64,000 nucleotides of DNA from Pedosphaera parvula Ellin514. GTDB lineage: Bacteria > Verrucomicrobiota > Verrucomicrobiia > Limisphaerales > Pedosphaeraceae. The first letter of the stretch is position 1. Each line of letters opens with the position of its first letter. Below the pieces are notes generated by a model. That model saw only the letters and a program-made list of their open reading frames with translations. It did no database searches and was not told the DNA's origin. The translations under genes and the position numbers were made by a program. Shown here in pieces: positions 10,550-19,750 of this stretch. The DNA lies in NCBI RefSeq assembly GCF_000172555.1, contig NZ_ABOX02000020.1:1-64000 (forward strand), in the 5' to 3' direction.

Positions 10550-11233
10550 ATGAACACCAACATTAACCGAACAGCTGACGCAACATTGAATCACTCACGT
10601 GCTGCAAAAGTCGGCCTCGAAGCACTGCTCACGCCGGGCAACTGCGCTTTAATACTCATCGACCACCAGCCATTCCAGGTTGCTGGCCTCCGCAGCCACG
10701 ATACTCAGACGATGATCAACAATGTCGTAGGGCTCGCCAAATCCGCGAAGGTCTTCGGTGTGCCAACGCTCTTTACGACAGTCCTCGAACGGCAGGGTGG
10801 CTACCTGCTAAAACCCCTTCAGGATGTATTTCCTGACCAAAAGCCGATCGACCGTACGTTCATCAATACCTGGGAAGACCCGCGCATCGTGGATTGGGTC
10901 AGGAAGACCGGCCGCAAGAAAATCGTCATGGCGGCGCTCTGGACCGAAATATGCCTCGCGATGCCAGCCATTCAGGCTCTCGGTGAAGGCTATGAGGTTT
11001 ATATCGTCACCGATGCTTCCGGCGGTGTGAGCGTAGAGGCGCACGAGATGGCAATTCAGCGGATGGTTCAAGCTGGCGCCGTTCCGATCACCTGGATGGT
11101 CTTCGGGTCAGAACTCCAGCGCGACTGGGCTCGTACCGACACCGCGCCCGCCTTGGCTCAAATGCTCGTGGAACATGCAGGCGTCGTCGGCACCACTTTT
11201 GTGTGGGAGCAGCAGCTGCTCAATTCGCGGTGA
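10550..11233 (+). CDS. Isochorismatase-like cysteine hydrolase
   Basis: A 227-residue protein with the isochorismatase (YcaC-like) fold. The catalytic triad is visible: D38 in LILIDHQPF, a lysine at 123 or 124 before the strand KKIVMAALWTE, and the nucleophile C135 in TEICLA. Such enzymes hydrolyse amides or vinyl ethers; YcaC-type members lack a confirmed substrate. It begins 38 bp after the nitroreductase and probably shares its transcript. Confidence 0.88.
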   Translation: MNTNINRTADATLNHSRAAKVGLEALLTPGNCALILIDHQPFQVAGLRSHDTQTMINNVVGLAKSAKVFGVPTLFTTVLERQGGYLLKPLQDVFPDQKPIDRTFINTWEDPRIVDWVRKTGRKKIVMAALWTEICLAMPAIQALGEGYEVYIVTDASGGVSVEAHEMAIQRMVQAGAVPITWMVFGSELQRDWARTDTAPALAQMLVEHAGVVGTTFVWEQQLLNSR

Positions 11234-11318
11234 ACATAAAGGTGTTCTGAGGCGAACGGTGTTTCCAAGGCGAATGCGCGCTCGCTCTGACCGAAATGAT
11301 CGAGCGGAGTAATCGCAC

Positions 11319-11789
11319 ATGAAACACTTTCTGCCGCTTCTACTGGCTTTAATGTTCTGTTCGCCCATCCATGCCGAGAAAATGAAAACTTACAAAAAAG
11401 ACGTCACCATTTGGTATGAGGCGTTCAACAAAAACGACTCGACCCTCCTTGACAAGATCCTCAGCGAGAACTGGGTTGATATTCCACCCGCGCCCGGTCA
11501 GCCCTCCGGGCCAGCAGGTGCAAAACAAATTTTAGTCGAGCTCACAAAGACTTTTCCTGACCTGAAGGTTACGATTCAGGATGTTCTCCAGGAAGGAAAC
11601 AAGGTTGTCGTTCGTTCCGAAATTTCGGGGACACAGAAAGCGTCATTTATGGGCTTTCCTTCCAAAAGTCGGAAACTGGTCATCCAGGCCATTGACATCC
11701 ATGAATTCAAGGACGGAAAGATTATCCGAACCTGGCACACTGAGGATTGGATGACTGGTTTCCATCAATTGGATGTTTTCGCAAAGTAA
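11319..11789 (+). CDS. Secreted SnoaL/NTF2-like protein
   Basis: A 156-residue protein with a signal peptide (MKHFLPLLLALMFCSPIHA, cleavage probably after HA). The rest is an NTF2-like cone resembling SnoaL polyketide cyclase/ester-cyclase relatives: an early W-Y-E-A-F-N helix, TFPDLKVTIQDVLQEGNKVV, and the end strand DGKIIRTWHTEDW. Three other SnoaL-like genes lie in the window (13681, 41085, 46286); this is the only one with a signal peptide. Enzymatic function is not established for most of this superfamily. Confidence 0.82.
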   Translation: MKHFLPLLLALMFCSPIHAEKMKTYKKDVTIWYEAFNKNDSTLLDKILSENWVDIPPAPGQPSGPAGAKQILVELTKTFPDLKVTIQDVLQEGNKVVVRSEISGTQKASFMGFPSKSRKLVIQAIDIHEFKDGKIIRTWHTEDWMTGFHQLDVFAK

Positions 11790-11810
11790 CATACAGAGTA
11801 AGTACCCAAT

Positions 11811-12605
11811 ATGAGTAGCACATCCACCGTACCCAATGATTTCCGCGATAAAGTTGTCTTAGTTACCGGGGCCGGCTCCGGCATAGGTCGGGAGGCGGCA
11901 AGGTCATTTGCCGCCCGGGGCGCTCTGGTATACTGCGCTGACATTAACGATCGGGGCCTTGCCGAAACTCAAAGTCTGATAACCAAAGCCTCAGGCAAAG
12001 TCCAAATCGCACACACTGACGTTTCAGTCGAAGAAGAAGTCTCATCCCTCCTTTCACGAATCGACAAAGAAGCTGGACGACTGGACGTCGCGTTTAATAA
12101 CGCCGGCATCACTGGCGGAGCCCACCGAATTGAGGAGTATCCGATGGACGACTTCGACAAGGTTCTTCGGGTCAATTTGAAGAGTGTGTTTCTATGTATG
12201 AAGTATGAGTTGCCGCTCTTGAAACGTGGCGGCGGTGGCGCCATTTGCAACACCGCTTCTGTTGCCGCCATAACTGGACCAGGTGGCATGTGTGCTTACG
12301 CCGCCTCCAAGCATGCTGTTCTTGGCCTCACTCGTGTTGCTGCAATGGAAAACGCCGCTCACAAAGTTCGCGTCAATGCGCTTGTTCCCGGGTGGACCGA
12401 TACACCAATGGTACGCGCAGAAAGTGCCCAGAATCCTGCATTTGCCAAGCATGGGCTTTCGGCTATTCCCGCCAAGCGAGGGGGCCAGCCCAGTGAAGTT
12501 GCTGCTGCGGCTGTTTGGTTGTGCTCGAGCGAAGCGAGTTACGTTATGGGGCAAATGATCGTCGTCGACGGCGGCATGACGATTGGTGGCTTTGAATTTG
12601 AGTGA
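11811..12605 (+). CDS. Short-chain dehydrogenase/reductase (SDR)
   Basis: A 264-residue classical SDR. The NAD(P) motif TGAGSGIG starts at residue 19, NNAG at 96-99, catalytic S150 and the Y163-x3-K167 pair (YAASK). An acidic D44 after the second strand suggests NAD preference. The C-terminal YVMGQMIVVDGGMTIGG is the usual substrate-loop/tetramer end. It starts 21 bp after the SnoaL gene and ends 30 bp before a second SDR, so the three are probably cotranscribed. Substrate unknown; 3-oxoacyl or sugar alcohol oxidoreductase activities are typical for similar lengths. Confidence 0.9.
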   Translation: MSSTSTVPNDFRDKVVLVTGAGSGIGREAARSFAARGALVYCADINDRGLAETQSLITKASGKVQIAHTDVSVEEEVSSLLSRIDKEAGRLDVAFNNAGITGGAHRIEEYPMDDFDKVLRVNLKSVFLCMKYELPLLKRGGGGAICNTASVAAITGPGGMCAYAASKHAVLGLTRVAAMENAAHKVRVNALVPGWTDTPMVRAESAQNPAFAKHGLSAIPAKRGGQPSEVAAAAVWLCSSEASYVMGQMIVVDGGMTIGGFEFE

Positions 12606-12635
12606 TGGGCAAACCTCCAGGAAAGAGGACATAAT

Positions 12636-13406
12636 ATGAGTGAACTTCTAAAAGGTAAGGTGATGATTGTCACCGGCGCATCGAGCGGCATTGGCCGGGC
12701 CATCGCAATTGCGGCGGCACGGCATGGAGCGAAAGCGGTGATTGTTTCCGACATCGCCGAGGCGCCGCGAGAAGGCGGTGAACCAACGACCCGTGAGATC
12801 CAATCGCTTGGTGTCCCCACACGATTTTTCCGCACTAACGTGAGTCAACGCTCTGAAGTGGATGCGCTAGTCGAATCGGCCGCCGAATTTGGCGGCGTGG
12901 ACGTGATGGTATGCAATGCCGGCATCACATTACGATCCGATGGTGCCGACGTGGCCGAAGAAGATTACCGCCGCCTTATGGCAGTCAATCTTGATGGCGT
13001 GCTATTTGGTGCACAAGCAGCTGCGCGTCAGATGAAGGCGCGGGCAAAATCCGGCAGTATCGTGCTGATGGGAAGCATGGGCGGGATATCGGGCGCGGGC
13101 ATGACTGTCGCTTATTCGACCAGCAAAGGCGGTGTTGTGCTCATGGCCAAGGCCCTCGCCGATGCACTTGGTCCGGATGGCATTCGGGTCAACTCGGTTT
13201 GCCCAGGCACGATTGACACCCATTTGCTGCGCACAACGCCGGGAATTGCAGAGGCGGCTGAAGAATTTAGGAAGCGCACTCCGTTGCGCAGACTCGGTAA
13301 ACCTTCTGAAATTGGTGATGCCGTTGTTTGGCTTGGGTCTGACCTATCGAGCTATGTTACCGGCATTGCGCTTTTCGTCGATGGCGGACTGCTCTCGGTG
13401 ATCTGA
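12636..13406 (+). CDS. Short-chain dehydrogenase/reductase (SDR)
   Basis: A 256-residue classical SDR with TGASSGIG from residue 13, NAG at 94-96, S147, and Y160-x3-K164 (YSTSK). The end YVTGIALFVDGGLLSVI is typical. A strong ribosome site, GGAAAGAGG, precedes the ATG. It is not a close copy of the preceding SDR, so the pair is not a recent duplication. It is the last intact gene before a decayed MDR fragment; substrate unknown. Confidence 0.9.
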   Translation: MSELLKGKVMIVTGASSGIGRAIAIAAARHGAKAVIVSDIAEAPREGGEPTTREIQSLGVPTRFFRTNVSQRSEVDALVESAAEFGGVDVMVCNAGITLRSDGADVAEEDYRRLMAVNLDGVLFGAQAAARQMKARAKSGSIVLMGSMGGISGAGMTVAYSTSKGGVVLMAKALADALGPDGIRVNSVCPGTIDTHLLRTTPGIAEAAEEFRKRTPLRRLGKPSEIGDAVVWLGSDLSSYVTGIALFVDGGLLSVI

Positions 13407-13468
13407 TCCATGCGCCACACGATGCCAGACTAACACGACCACTACCCCGCCAATATTCGGAAATAATT

Positions 13469-13585
13469 ATGTCCATCGTCGTCCGCTTTTATCAGTATGG
13501 CCCACCTTCAGTCCTTAAGGTCGAGGACGAGGTTCATGAAGATATTGCCGTATTGCCGCACGTCGTCGCTCAAGCTCACCAGTAA
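13469..13585 (+). pseudogene. Decayed quinone-oxidoreductase/MDR N-terminus
   Basis: A 38-codon frame starts MSIVVRFYQYGPPSVLKVED, which matches the opening of zinc-free medium-chain dehydrogenase/quinone reductases (RF..YG.P.VL..ED). It then runs into unrelated sequence and stops. The remaining 290 or so residues of such an enzyme are absent, so this looks like a deletion remnant. A full MDR of the same general family is present at 41985-42905. Confidence 0.5.
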
Positions 13586-13680
13586 TCCTCCCATGATTCG
13601 TAGTGACCAGTTACGCAAGGCTTCGTGCCAATGGAACAGCTAAGATATGACAACCAACCAATTTTGACGGAATGTGAACA

Positions 13681-14190
13681 ATGAGTAAGCAAGATAATTC
13701 AACAGCCGAAAATAGTAGTGTTTCCAGCGATGCTGTAAAAGCCGTCGTCCGCAGGAACACGGAAGAGGTTCAGGGCAGGGGAAACTTTGACGTCTTCGAG
13801 CAACTCTTCGCTGATGATTTCCTGGATCATACGCCCCAACCCAATTCCGGCACCGACAAAGATAGCGTCCGTACTCTGTACCGCAGGCTTCGCGCTGCAT
13901 TTCCCGATTTCCATGCAGACATTCATTGGCAAGCCAGCGACGGGGAGTTGGTGACGACTTACAAGACGTATCATGGAACGCACGAGGGACCATTCCTGGG
14001 CGTGGCGCCGACCGGTCGAAAAATCCACTTTGAAACCGTGGATGTCATGCGGGTGCATAACGGCAAAATCACGGAACACTGGGGTGTGGCAAATCTTTTC
14101 TCCCTTATGCAACAGCTCGGCGCTTTACCCACGGCGACACAAGCGGGGAACGCTCAGCGCACTTCGAGTGATGCATCCACGCGAAAGTAG
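13681..14190 (+). CDS. SnoaL-like ester-cyclase-family protein
   Basis: A 169-residue cytoplasmic NTF2-like protein of the SnoaL/ester cyclase group. Features are an early helix with FDVFEQLFADDFLDHTP, then LRAAFPDFHADIHW, the THEGPFLGVAPTGRKIHFE turn, and the late strand MRVHNGKITEHWGVANLFSL. The H-x-W near the end and the D-H-T-P acid/His pair are the positions used by SnoaL-type cyclases. The C-terminal 20 residues are low-complexity. It is separated from the SDR genes by a decayed MDR fragment, so its original partner may be lost. Confidence 0.85.
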   Translation: MSKQDNSTAENSSVSSDAVKAVVRRNTEEVQGRGNFDVFEQLFADDFLDHTPQPNSGTDKDSVRTLYRRLRAAFPDFHADIHWQASDGELVTTYKTYHGTHEGPFLGVAPTGRKIHFETVDVMRVHNGKITEHWGVANLFSLMQQLGALPTATQAGNAQRTSSDASTRK

Positions 14191-14353
14191 CCGGGCGGCT
14201 ACGGGTTCCTGTTCATTGGGAAAAAGATGTTTGGTTCAACGGTCTCAAAATTCTATTCACTGGAAGCCGTAAGCATACTTCGTATTTGCCCCAACAATCC
14301 ACCAATCAGACCGCCTCATCAGACCTTCTCCATCGTGCCGGGCGGCAGGTGGA

Positions 14354-16405
14354 ATGACAAATCACCCTCAACCTGACCAAAGCCATCACTCCAAACCCAT
14401 GGAACCAGCACATTACAAATCGCACAGGAGACTCCGAACCAGACTGCCGTGGATTACCGCTGTGGGCTGCCTGATGATTGAAATCGCACTGGGGCAGCCG
14501 ATCGCGCCGCCAACAACCAACGCGCTGCCACAAACGGTTCCACCCAGCCTTGCCGGAGATTCCATCGTCCTTCCTTCCGGGTTCAACGATCCCATCGAGC
14601 CTTTTAATCGCGCCATTTGGGGGTTCAACACGGGTTTTATGACGTCGTTGGTGAGGCCGACCTCCAAGGTGTATCGGCGCGTGGTGGCCAAGCCCGTGCG
14701 CACGGGGATTGGGAATATGGGCAAAAACCTGACCTATCCGGGACGACTCGCGAATAACATGTTGCAAGGAAACTGGGCGGGGATGGGTCAGGAAACGGAA
14801 CGCTGTTTGTGTAACACAGTGTTGGGCCTGGGCGGGTTCTTCGATGTGGCCACGCACTGGGGCGTGCCCAAAAACGACGCGGATTTTGGCCAGACCTTCA
14901 GGAAATGGGGCTGGCAGCCGGGGTGTTATCTGATGCTGCCGGTTTTCGGACCGAGCGACGGGCGGGACGCCACCGGCCTGGTCGGGGACATGGCCGCCAA
15001 CCCGCTGACCTACTTTGCCCCCTATAGCTACATCGGTTCCGGGGTCGCGGCCAATAACTTCGGTGACACCGTGGAGGGGGCCGTGCGCTTCAGCCAGGCC
15101 GAGGCGGATTCATATTCGATCCTGCAATACGCCTGGAGCTTTGGGCACGAAAACCGGCGGGTTGACTGGCGTGTGGATGGAAGCAAAGACGAAGCGGCGC
15201 TGGAAACACTGCAATCCATCTTTTTCACTTATACAAACGCCGAATTTCCAGCCCTGGGCAAAACACGATCGGTATTAATCCCCGCCACCGGGAAGAAATT
15301 GGACTTCACCTTCTGGCTGCAACCAGGCCATGCGCCGGTCGTGTATCTGGTGCCTGGTTTTGGCGCCCATCGCCTGGCCGGGAATGAGCTGGCGCTGGCC
15401 GAACTTCTCTACCAGAACGGTTTCTCCCCCGTCTGCATCAGCAGCACGTTCCATCCCGAATTCATGGAGCACGCCTCGAGCACCGACCTTCCATCCTATC
15501 CACCCGTCGGCGTGCGCGACGTGCACGTCGCACTGACTCAGATCGACCGCCGTTTGGAGGAATTGTATCCGCATCGCCTGGGCGCAAGGGCTCTGATGGG
15601 TTACTCCATGGGAGCATTCCAGACGTTGTTCCTGGCGGCGACAGCAGCCACCAATGACACTCCATTGCTCAAATTTGACCGTTACGTCGCCATCGATGCC
15701 CCGGTTCGTTTGCAGTACTGTGTCACCAATGTGGACCAATTTTACCAGGCGCCATTGGCCTGGCCCGCCGGAGAGCGAACCTCCAACATTGAAAACACGC
15801 TGCTCAAGGTGGCGGCCTTGGGCGCACGCCCCCCGGCGCCAGGGTCCGTCCTGCCATTCAATGACATCGAAAGCAGGTTCCTGATCGGCCTGGGTTTCCG
15901 TTTGACGCTGCGGGACATGATTTTCAGCAGCCAATTGCGCCACAATCAAGGCGTGTTGAAACATCCGCTCAAAAAATCAAGGCGGCGCGCTGCTTACGAG
16001 GAAATCATGCAGTACTCCTTGTGGGATTATATCGATAAGTTTGCGAGCCCTTATGACCAGGCCAGAGGCATCGATATCGCGAATCCCGAGACAATGGACA
16101 AGGGCACGGATCTGCGCACCTATTCCGCCGAACTACAGGACAACCATAATATCCAGGTCATCGCAAACCGGAACGATTTTATCCTGGCGGCTGAGGATCT
16201 TAATTGGATCGAGGCCACATTCGGACCAGCACGCGCGACACTCTTTGAGCGGGGCGGCCATATGGGCAACCTTTCACAGCCAGTGGTGCAACGGGCCATT
16301 TTGGAGGCTCTTGATGGCCTGGCAGAAATCCAAACGGCGTCAAAAACGCGTCATGGGCTTGATTCCAAGTCGACGCATGCCACTAGTGCAGAGAACAATA
16401 AATAG
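14354..16405 (+). CDS. MlaA (VacJ) lipoprotein domain fused to alpha/beta hydrolase
   Basis: A 683-residue fusion. Residues about 79-275 are a full MlaA/VacJ domain: DPIEPFNRAIWGFN, RPTSKVYRR, GNMGKNLTYPGRLANNML, and GQTFRKWGWQPGCYLMLPVFGPS. MlaA is an outer-membrane lipoprotein that removes misplaced phospholipids. Residues about 325-660 are an alpha/beta hydrolase with nucleophile S418 in GYSMGAF, acid D608 in NRNDF and H636 in GGHMGN, a complete triad. The N-terminus has a hydrophobic segment; C39 in AVGC could be a weak lipobox, otherwise it is a normal signal. Canonical MlaA is about 250 residues, so the enzyme is an addition. An acyl hydrolase working on lipids delivered by the MlaA domain is my inference. 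The DedA-rhodanese gene follows by 84 bp. Confidence 0.88.
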   Translation: MTNHPQPDQSHHSKPMEPAHYKSHRRLRTRLPWITAVGCLMIEIALGQPIAPPTTNALPQTVPPSLAGDSIVLPSGFNDPIEPFNRAIWGFNTGFMTSLVRPTSKVYRRVVAKPVRTGIGNMGKNLTYPGRLANNMLQGNWAGMGQETERCLCNTVLGLGGFFDVATHWGVPKNDADFGQTFRKWGWQPGCYLMLPVFGPSDGRDATGLVGDMAANPLTYFAPYSYIGSGVAANNFGDTVEGAVRFSQAEADSYSILQYAWSFGHENRRVDWRVDGSKDEAALETLQSIFFTYTNAEFPALGKTRSVLIPATGKKLDFTFWLQPGHAPVVYLVPGFGAHRLAGNELALAELLYQNGFSPVCISSTFHPEFMEHASSTDLPSYPPVGVRDVHVALTQIDRRLEELYPHRLGARALMGYSMGAFQTLFLAATAATNDTPLLKFDRYVAIDAPVRLQYCVTNVDQFYQAPLAWPAGERTSNIENTLLKVAALGARPPAPGSVLPFNDIESRFLIGLGFRLTLRDMIFSSQLRHNQGVLKHPLKKSRRRAAYEEIMQYSLWDYIDKFASPYDQARGIDIANPETMDKGTDLRTYSAELQDNHNIQVIANRNDFILAAEDLNWIEATFGPARATLFERGGHMGNLSQPVVQRAILEALDGLAEIQTASKTRHGLDSKSTHATSAENNK

Positions 16406-16489
16406 CGCAAACTGCCTTGCGGGATGGTAAATACGGCAGCATGGAATTGTTAATTTCAACGACACGGCCACGGCGGGAGGGAGCTGGGA

Positions 16490-17443
16490 ATGAATGAGAT
16501 CACACGGTTTCTTCTGAGCCACGGCGGGAGTGTTTTATTTCTGGTCGTTTTTGTGGAGCAGGCCGGCCTTCCGTTGCCCGCCGCACCGTGGCTGTTGACG
16601 GCGGGCGCTCTGATCGCAGGTGGAAGGTTGAATGCATGGCTGGCGGTCAGCGTGACCTTCATGGCCTGTATGATTGCGGACTCGATCTGGTTTTATCTGG
16701 GGCGTCGTCGCGGTCACCGCGTATTAGGGCTCTTGTGCCGCATCTCGCTGGAGCCGGACTCGTGCGTTCGCCGGACGCAGGATGTGTTCGCACGCTACGG
16801 GATGCGAGGCTTGGTTGCCGCAAAATTCATTCCGGGCTTAAGCACTTTGGCGCCCCCGCTCGCGGGCAGTTCTGGCGTCAGCATCCCACGATTTCTTCTC
16901 TTCGATGGAGTGGGTTCCCTTCTTTACGTCGGAAGCTTCACGATTGTGGGAGCCTTGTTCGGCCGTCAGTTGGAACAGGTCATGGCGGCAATCGGCAGCC
17001 TCGGAAGCGGTGCGTTGGGTTTGATCGTTGGATTGGGCACTCTTTACATCGGTTACAAGTATTTCCAGAGGTATCGCGTGTTGCGTGAATTGCGGATGGC
17101 GCGAGTTACCGTAGATGAACTGTATCAAAAATTGGAAGCGGGCGAGAACCTCATGATCCTGGATTTGCGGTCTCATGCGGCACTGGCAGAGGATCCATCG
17201 TTAATTCGAGGCGCCCTCCACATGACGATGGAGGAGGTGGAACGTCGTCAGCAGGAGATCCCCCGCGACCGTGACGTCATTCTGTATTGCTCCTGTCCCA
17301 ACGAGGTAAGCAGCGCGCGAGTCGCGCTGCGGCTGCATCGCAAAGGCGTTTTGCGCGTCCGTCCCTTGTTGGGAGGAATCGATGCCTGGCGAGAGCGCAA
17401 TTACCCGACAGAATTGCGTGTTGTAGGAGCAACACTTGTCTAA
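16490..17443 (+). CDS. DedA-family membrane protein fused to rhodanese domain
   Basis: A 317-residue protein. The first ~200 residues are a DedA/VTT domain with several membrane helices and its re-entrant motifs (EQAGLPLPAAPWLL, FYLGRRRGHR, RYGMRGLVAAKFIPGLSTLA). DedA/VTT proteins act as lipid scramblases or undecaprenyl-phosphate flippases. Residues about 205-310 are a rhodanese domain with active-site C267 in LYCSCPNE, so sulfur or redox chemistry is possible. Such fusions occur in several phyla. A GGGAGGGAGCTGGGA tract precedes the ATG. Position 84 bp after the MlaA-hydrolase gene suggests a shared envelope-lipid role, which is inference. Confidence 0.88.
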   Translation: MNEITRFLLSHGGSVLFLVVFVEQAGLPLPAAPWLLTAGALIAGGRLNAWLAVSVTFMACMIADSIWFYLGRRRGHRVLGLLCRISLEPDSCVRRTQDVFARYGMRGLVAAKFIPGLSTLAPPLAGSSGVSIPRFLLFDGVGSLLYVGSFTIVGALFGRQLEQVMAAIGSLGSGALGLIVGLGTLYIGYKYFQRYRVLRELRMARVTVDELYQKLEAGENLMILDLRSHAALAEDPSLIRGALHMTMEEVERRQQEIPRDRDVILYCSCPNEVSSARVALRLHRKGVLRVRPLLGGIDAWRERNYPTELRVVGATLV

Positions 17444-17812
17444 CCTCAGACCGGCGCCGTAGCGGCGTGACATTCGCAGGTTCCAAAATCTGAATCTAAG
17501 TCTTCTCGAATTGGACGGCATGGTGGCAGACCGTTGCGTGCTTTTTGGAACCCATTCTCCTGAAGGCTTCTGACAATTCATCCCAAATGCCTGAATTTCT
17601 CCATCAAAGAGAGCGTTGGCTCTTTAATCTTTATTCCGGCAAATGGTCTTGGCCTGTTCCGTAACAAAGCAATCCTCTGAATCAAAAAAGTGTCTTGCGC
17701 AGAAAAATTAGCATTCCAGCTTGTCTTCTTTCTCCATTCGACAAAATCAGTAATCAAGGAAATGGTATGGGCTTGAATTCAGTTTGGCTATATATCCATT
17801 ATCATCCATTCA
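17444..17812. other. Intergenic stretch with small hairpin
   Basis: No gene recognised in these 370 bases. A short GC hairpin (CGCCG-TAG-CGGCG at 17455-17467) follows the DedA-rhodanese stop codon, and a weak terminator lies at 17608-17632. The last ~100 bases are AT-rich and should contain the promoter of the AraC-type gene. Confidence 0.4.
17608..17632 (+). terminator. Weak candidate rho-independent terminator
   Basis: A short stem AGAGC-GTTG-GCTCT, extendable by one G-T and one A-T pair, is followed by a T-rich stretch (TTAATCTTTATT). It would end transcription from the MlaA/DedA pair. The stem is short, so confidence is limited. Confidence 0.35.
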
Positions 17813-18700
17813 ATGAAAACACGCGAGAAGCCGGAGGGATTTGTGGGGCAGCGCCTGGTGGTGGTCCCGCGCCCCATCCTGGCCGCCTCCATAAAGAACC
17901 CGCTCCTTCAGCATTTGCTGCCGACGGACGCGGGCTATTATCCCACGGCCAAAGGCCATGTCTGCGTACGGCGGAAGGGTTGTCCCGAGGTCATCTTCAT
18001 CTACTGCGCCAAAGGAAACGGTTGGTGCGAAATCGCCGGACGAAAGCACCAGATCTCCAAAAATCAATTGCTGGTCATCAACGCTTTTACGCCGCACGTC
18101 TATGGCGCTGATAAAAACTCCCCTTGGACCATCCATTGGTTCCATGCGGTCGGCTCCAATGTGTCGGTCTATTTGGACAAGCTCGGCGTGACCGAGGAAA
18201 AACCCGTCGTGCCACTCGGCGGGGATGTTCAGTTGTTCTCTTTGTTTGAGGAGGTCCTGGAGTCCCTGGAACACGGCTTTACCCCTACACACCTGATCTA
18301 TGCCGCGCACTCATTGACGCATCTGATGGGCTTGATTCTCCGCCACAAGGACGAATTCGGATACGGCGAAACCAGCGTGCGCGAACGCATGGCCAACAGC
18401 ATTGAGTTCATGAAAGGCCATCTTCGAGAGCCTCTCAACATCGTCACGCTCGCCGCGCTTGTAAACCTGTCGCGGTCCCATTACAGCACCTCATTCCGGC
18501 GCGTGACGGGTTATGCCCCGCTCAGTTACCTGAATCACTTGCGCATGCAGCGGGCGGTTCAATTGCTCAACGCTACTGAACTGTCCATCAAGGAGATAGG
18601 TGACCAGCTTGGCTTCTCAGATCAATTTTATTTCTCCCGTGCTTTTCGCAAGGTTCACAATCATTCTCCCTCCGAGCACCGTCGCCGCTACGCCAGCTGA
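17813..18700 (+). CDS. AraC-family transcriptional regulator
   Basis: A 295-residue regulator. The N-terminal half is a cupin-like sugar-binding domain (VIFIYCAKGNGWCEIAGRKH, then INAFTPHVYGADKNSPWTIH). The C-terminal ~100 residues contain two HTH motifs: IVTLAALVNLSRSHYSTSFR and IKEIGDQLGFSDQFYFSRAF, followed by the conserved HNHSPSEHRRR. The gene sits at the head of the galactoside/polysaccharide locus on the same strand, so it probably senses a sugar and activates the downstream hydrolases and transporter. The target genes are inferred from position. Confidence 0.92.
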   Translation: MKTREKPEGFVGQRLVVVPRPILAASIKNPLLQHLLPTDAGYYPTAKGHVCVRRKGCPEVIFIYCAKGNGWCEIAGRKHQISKNQLLVINAFTPHVYGADKNSPWTIHWFHAVGSNVSVYLDKLGVTEEKPVVPLGGDVQLFSLFEEVLESLEHGFTPTHLIYAAHSLTHLMGLILRHKDEFGYGETSVRERMANSIEFMKGHLREPLNIVTLAALVNLSRSHYSTSFRRVTGYAPLSYLNHLRMQRAVQLLNATELSIKEIGDQLGFSDQFYFSRAFRKVHNHSPSEHRRRYAS

Positions 18701-18946
18701 AGCCTTCCAGCCTTGACCGCGCGGACTCCATTTTTCAAGTCGCGCCCTCCCGCCTGAGGTTCAGGCTAATTGTCCATATCGTCCGCTTAAACGTCCATTC
18801 CATTCCCAACGGCTGTGTGGGACACTCAAAACAAGTCCACACATCTAGAGCACGTTATGAAACGGCAAATTCACGCATTAACCCTGCATGAACCGAACAA
18901 ACGGTTTGCGGTGGAAGGCGCGCTCGAAATAGAATCGACGATATTT

Positions 18947-19720
18947 ATGAAAGTGCAAAACTGCATGGCCAGGGAGGCGAAATCTTCCAGACCCCCGGAC
19001 AAAGCCTTCACACTGATCGAATTGCTGGTGGTGATCGCCATCATCGCCATATTGGCCGGTCTCCTCCTGCCCGCCTTGGCCAGGGCAAAAAAAAACGCCC
19101 AACGCACCTCTTGCTTCAACAATGTGCGCCAACAGGGCATCGCCCTGTTCATATATGCTGATGAAAATGCTGATTTTTACCCTGTCTGGCCCACCTGGGT
19201 CGCCTACGGTGGACAGACTTCCACCTTGCAGCCCACCGATCCGGGCTACATAGCGGTGATACCGAACGGTGGCAATGTTGATCAAACCAACCGGCCTCTG
19301 AATAAATACGTCGCCAATGGCATCAACATTTTTCGCTGCCCGGCCGACAAAGGAGACGCCGACTACCCGACCGTCAAATCCTGCTGGGACGCCTATGGCA
19401 TCAGTTATTACATGGCCTTCTGGTTCGACGACACTAACGTCGGGGTTCGTCACGTCGGTGGTGCCTCCAACTGGCCCTGGCCTCAAACGGGAAATGAGGG
19501 TCCAATTAAATCCTCAGAAATCGCCATTGCTCCAACAACGAAACTCATCCTCGGTGACTTCCCCTGGTATGCGCGCAACATCAACAATGCATCCAGCGCC
19601 TGGCATAATGACCAGGGCCGTTCCATTTTCCCCACATTGTTCGGTGACGGACATGCCTCCAATTTTCTCTTTCCGACAAATCATCCGACCATCCCCAGCC
19701 CCACCAATGCTTACTGGTGA
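18947..19720 (+). CDS. Prepilin-type N-terminal methylation protein
   Basis: The type IV prepilin leader is clear: a basic N-terminus, then [20 protein letters not shown] with the conserved F-T-L-I-E, which is cut and methylated by prepilin peptidase. The globular part ends in [11 protein letters not shown], the DG-H motif of the DUF1559-like pseudopilins abundant in Planctomycetota and Verrucomicrobiota. The frame is open back to 18815, but prepilin leaders are short; I chose the ATG at 18947 (27 residues before the hydrophobic core), with 18965 an alternative. No good ribosome site decides it. Such genes commonly sit beside glycosidases in these phyla; the role is unknown. Confidence 0.85.
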   Translation: MKVQNCMAREAKSSRPPDKAFTLIELLVVIAIIAILAGLLLPALARAKKNAQRTSCFNNVRQQGIALFIYADENADFYPVWPTWVAYGGQTSTLQPTDPGYIAVIPNGGNVDQTNRPLNKYVANGINIFRCPADKGDADYPTVKSCWDAYGISYYMAFWFDDTNVGVRHVGGASNWPWPQTGNEGPIKSSEIAIAPTTKLILGDFPWYARNINNASSAWHNDQGRSIFPTLFGDGHASNFLFPTNHPTIPSPTNAYW

Positions 19721-19750
19721 CAAGTTCTCCTGAAGCTTCTCATTTGAATT

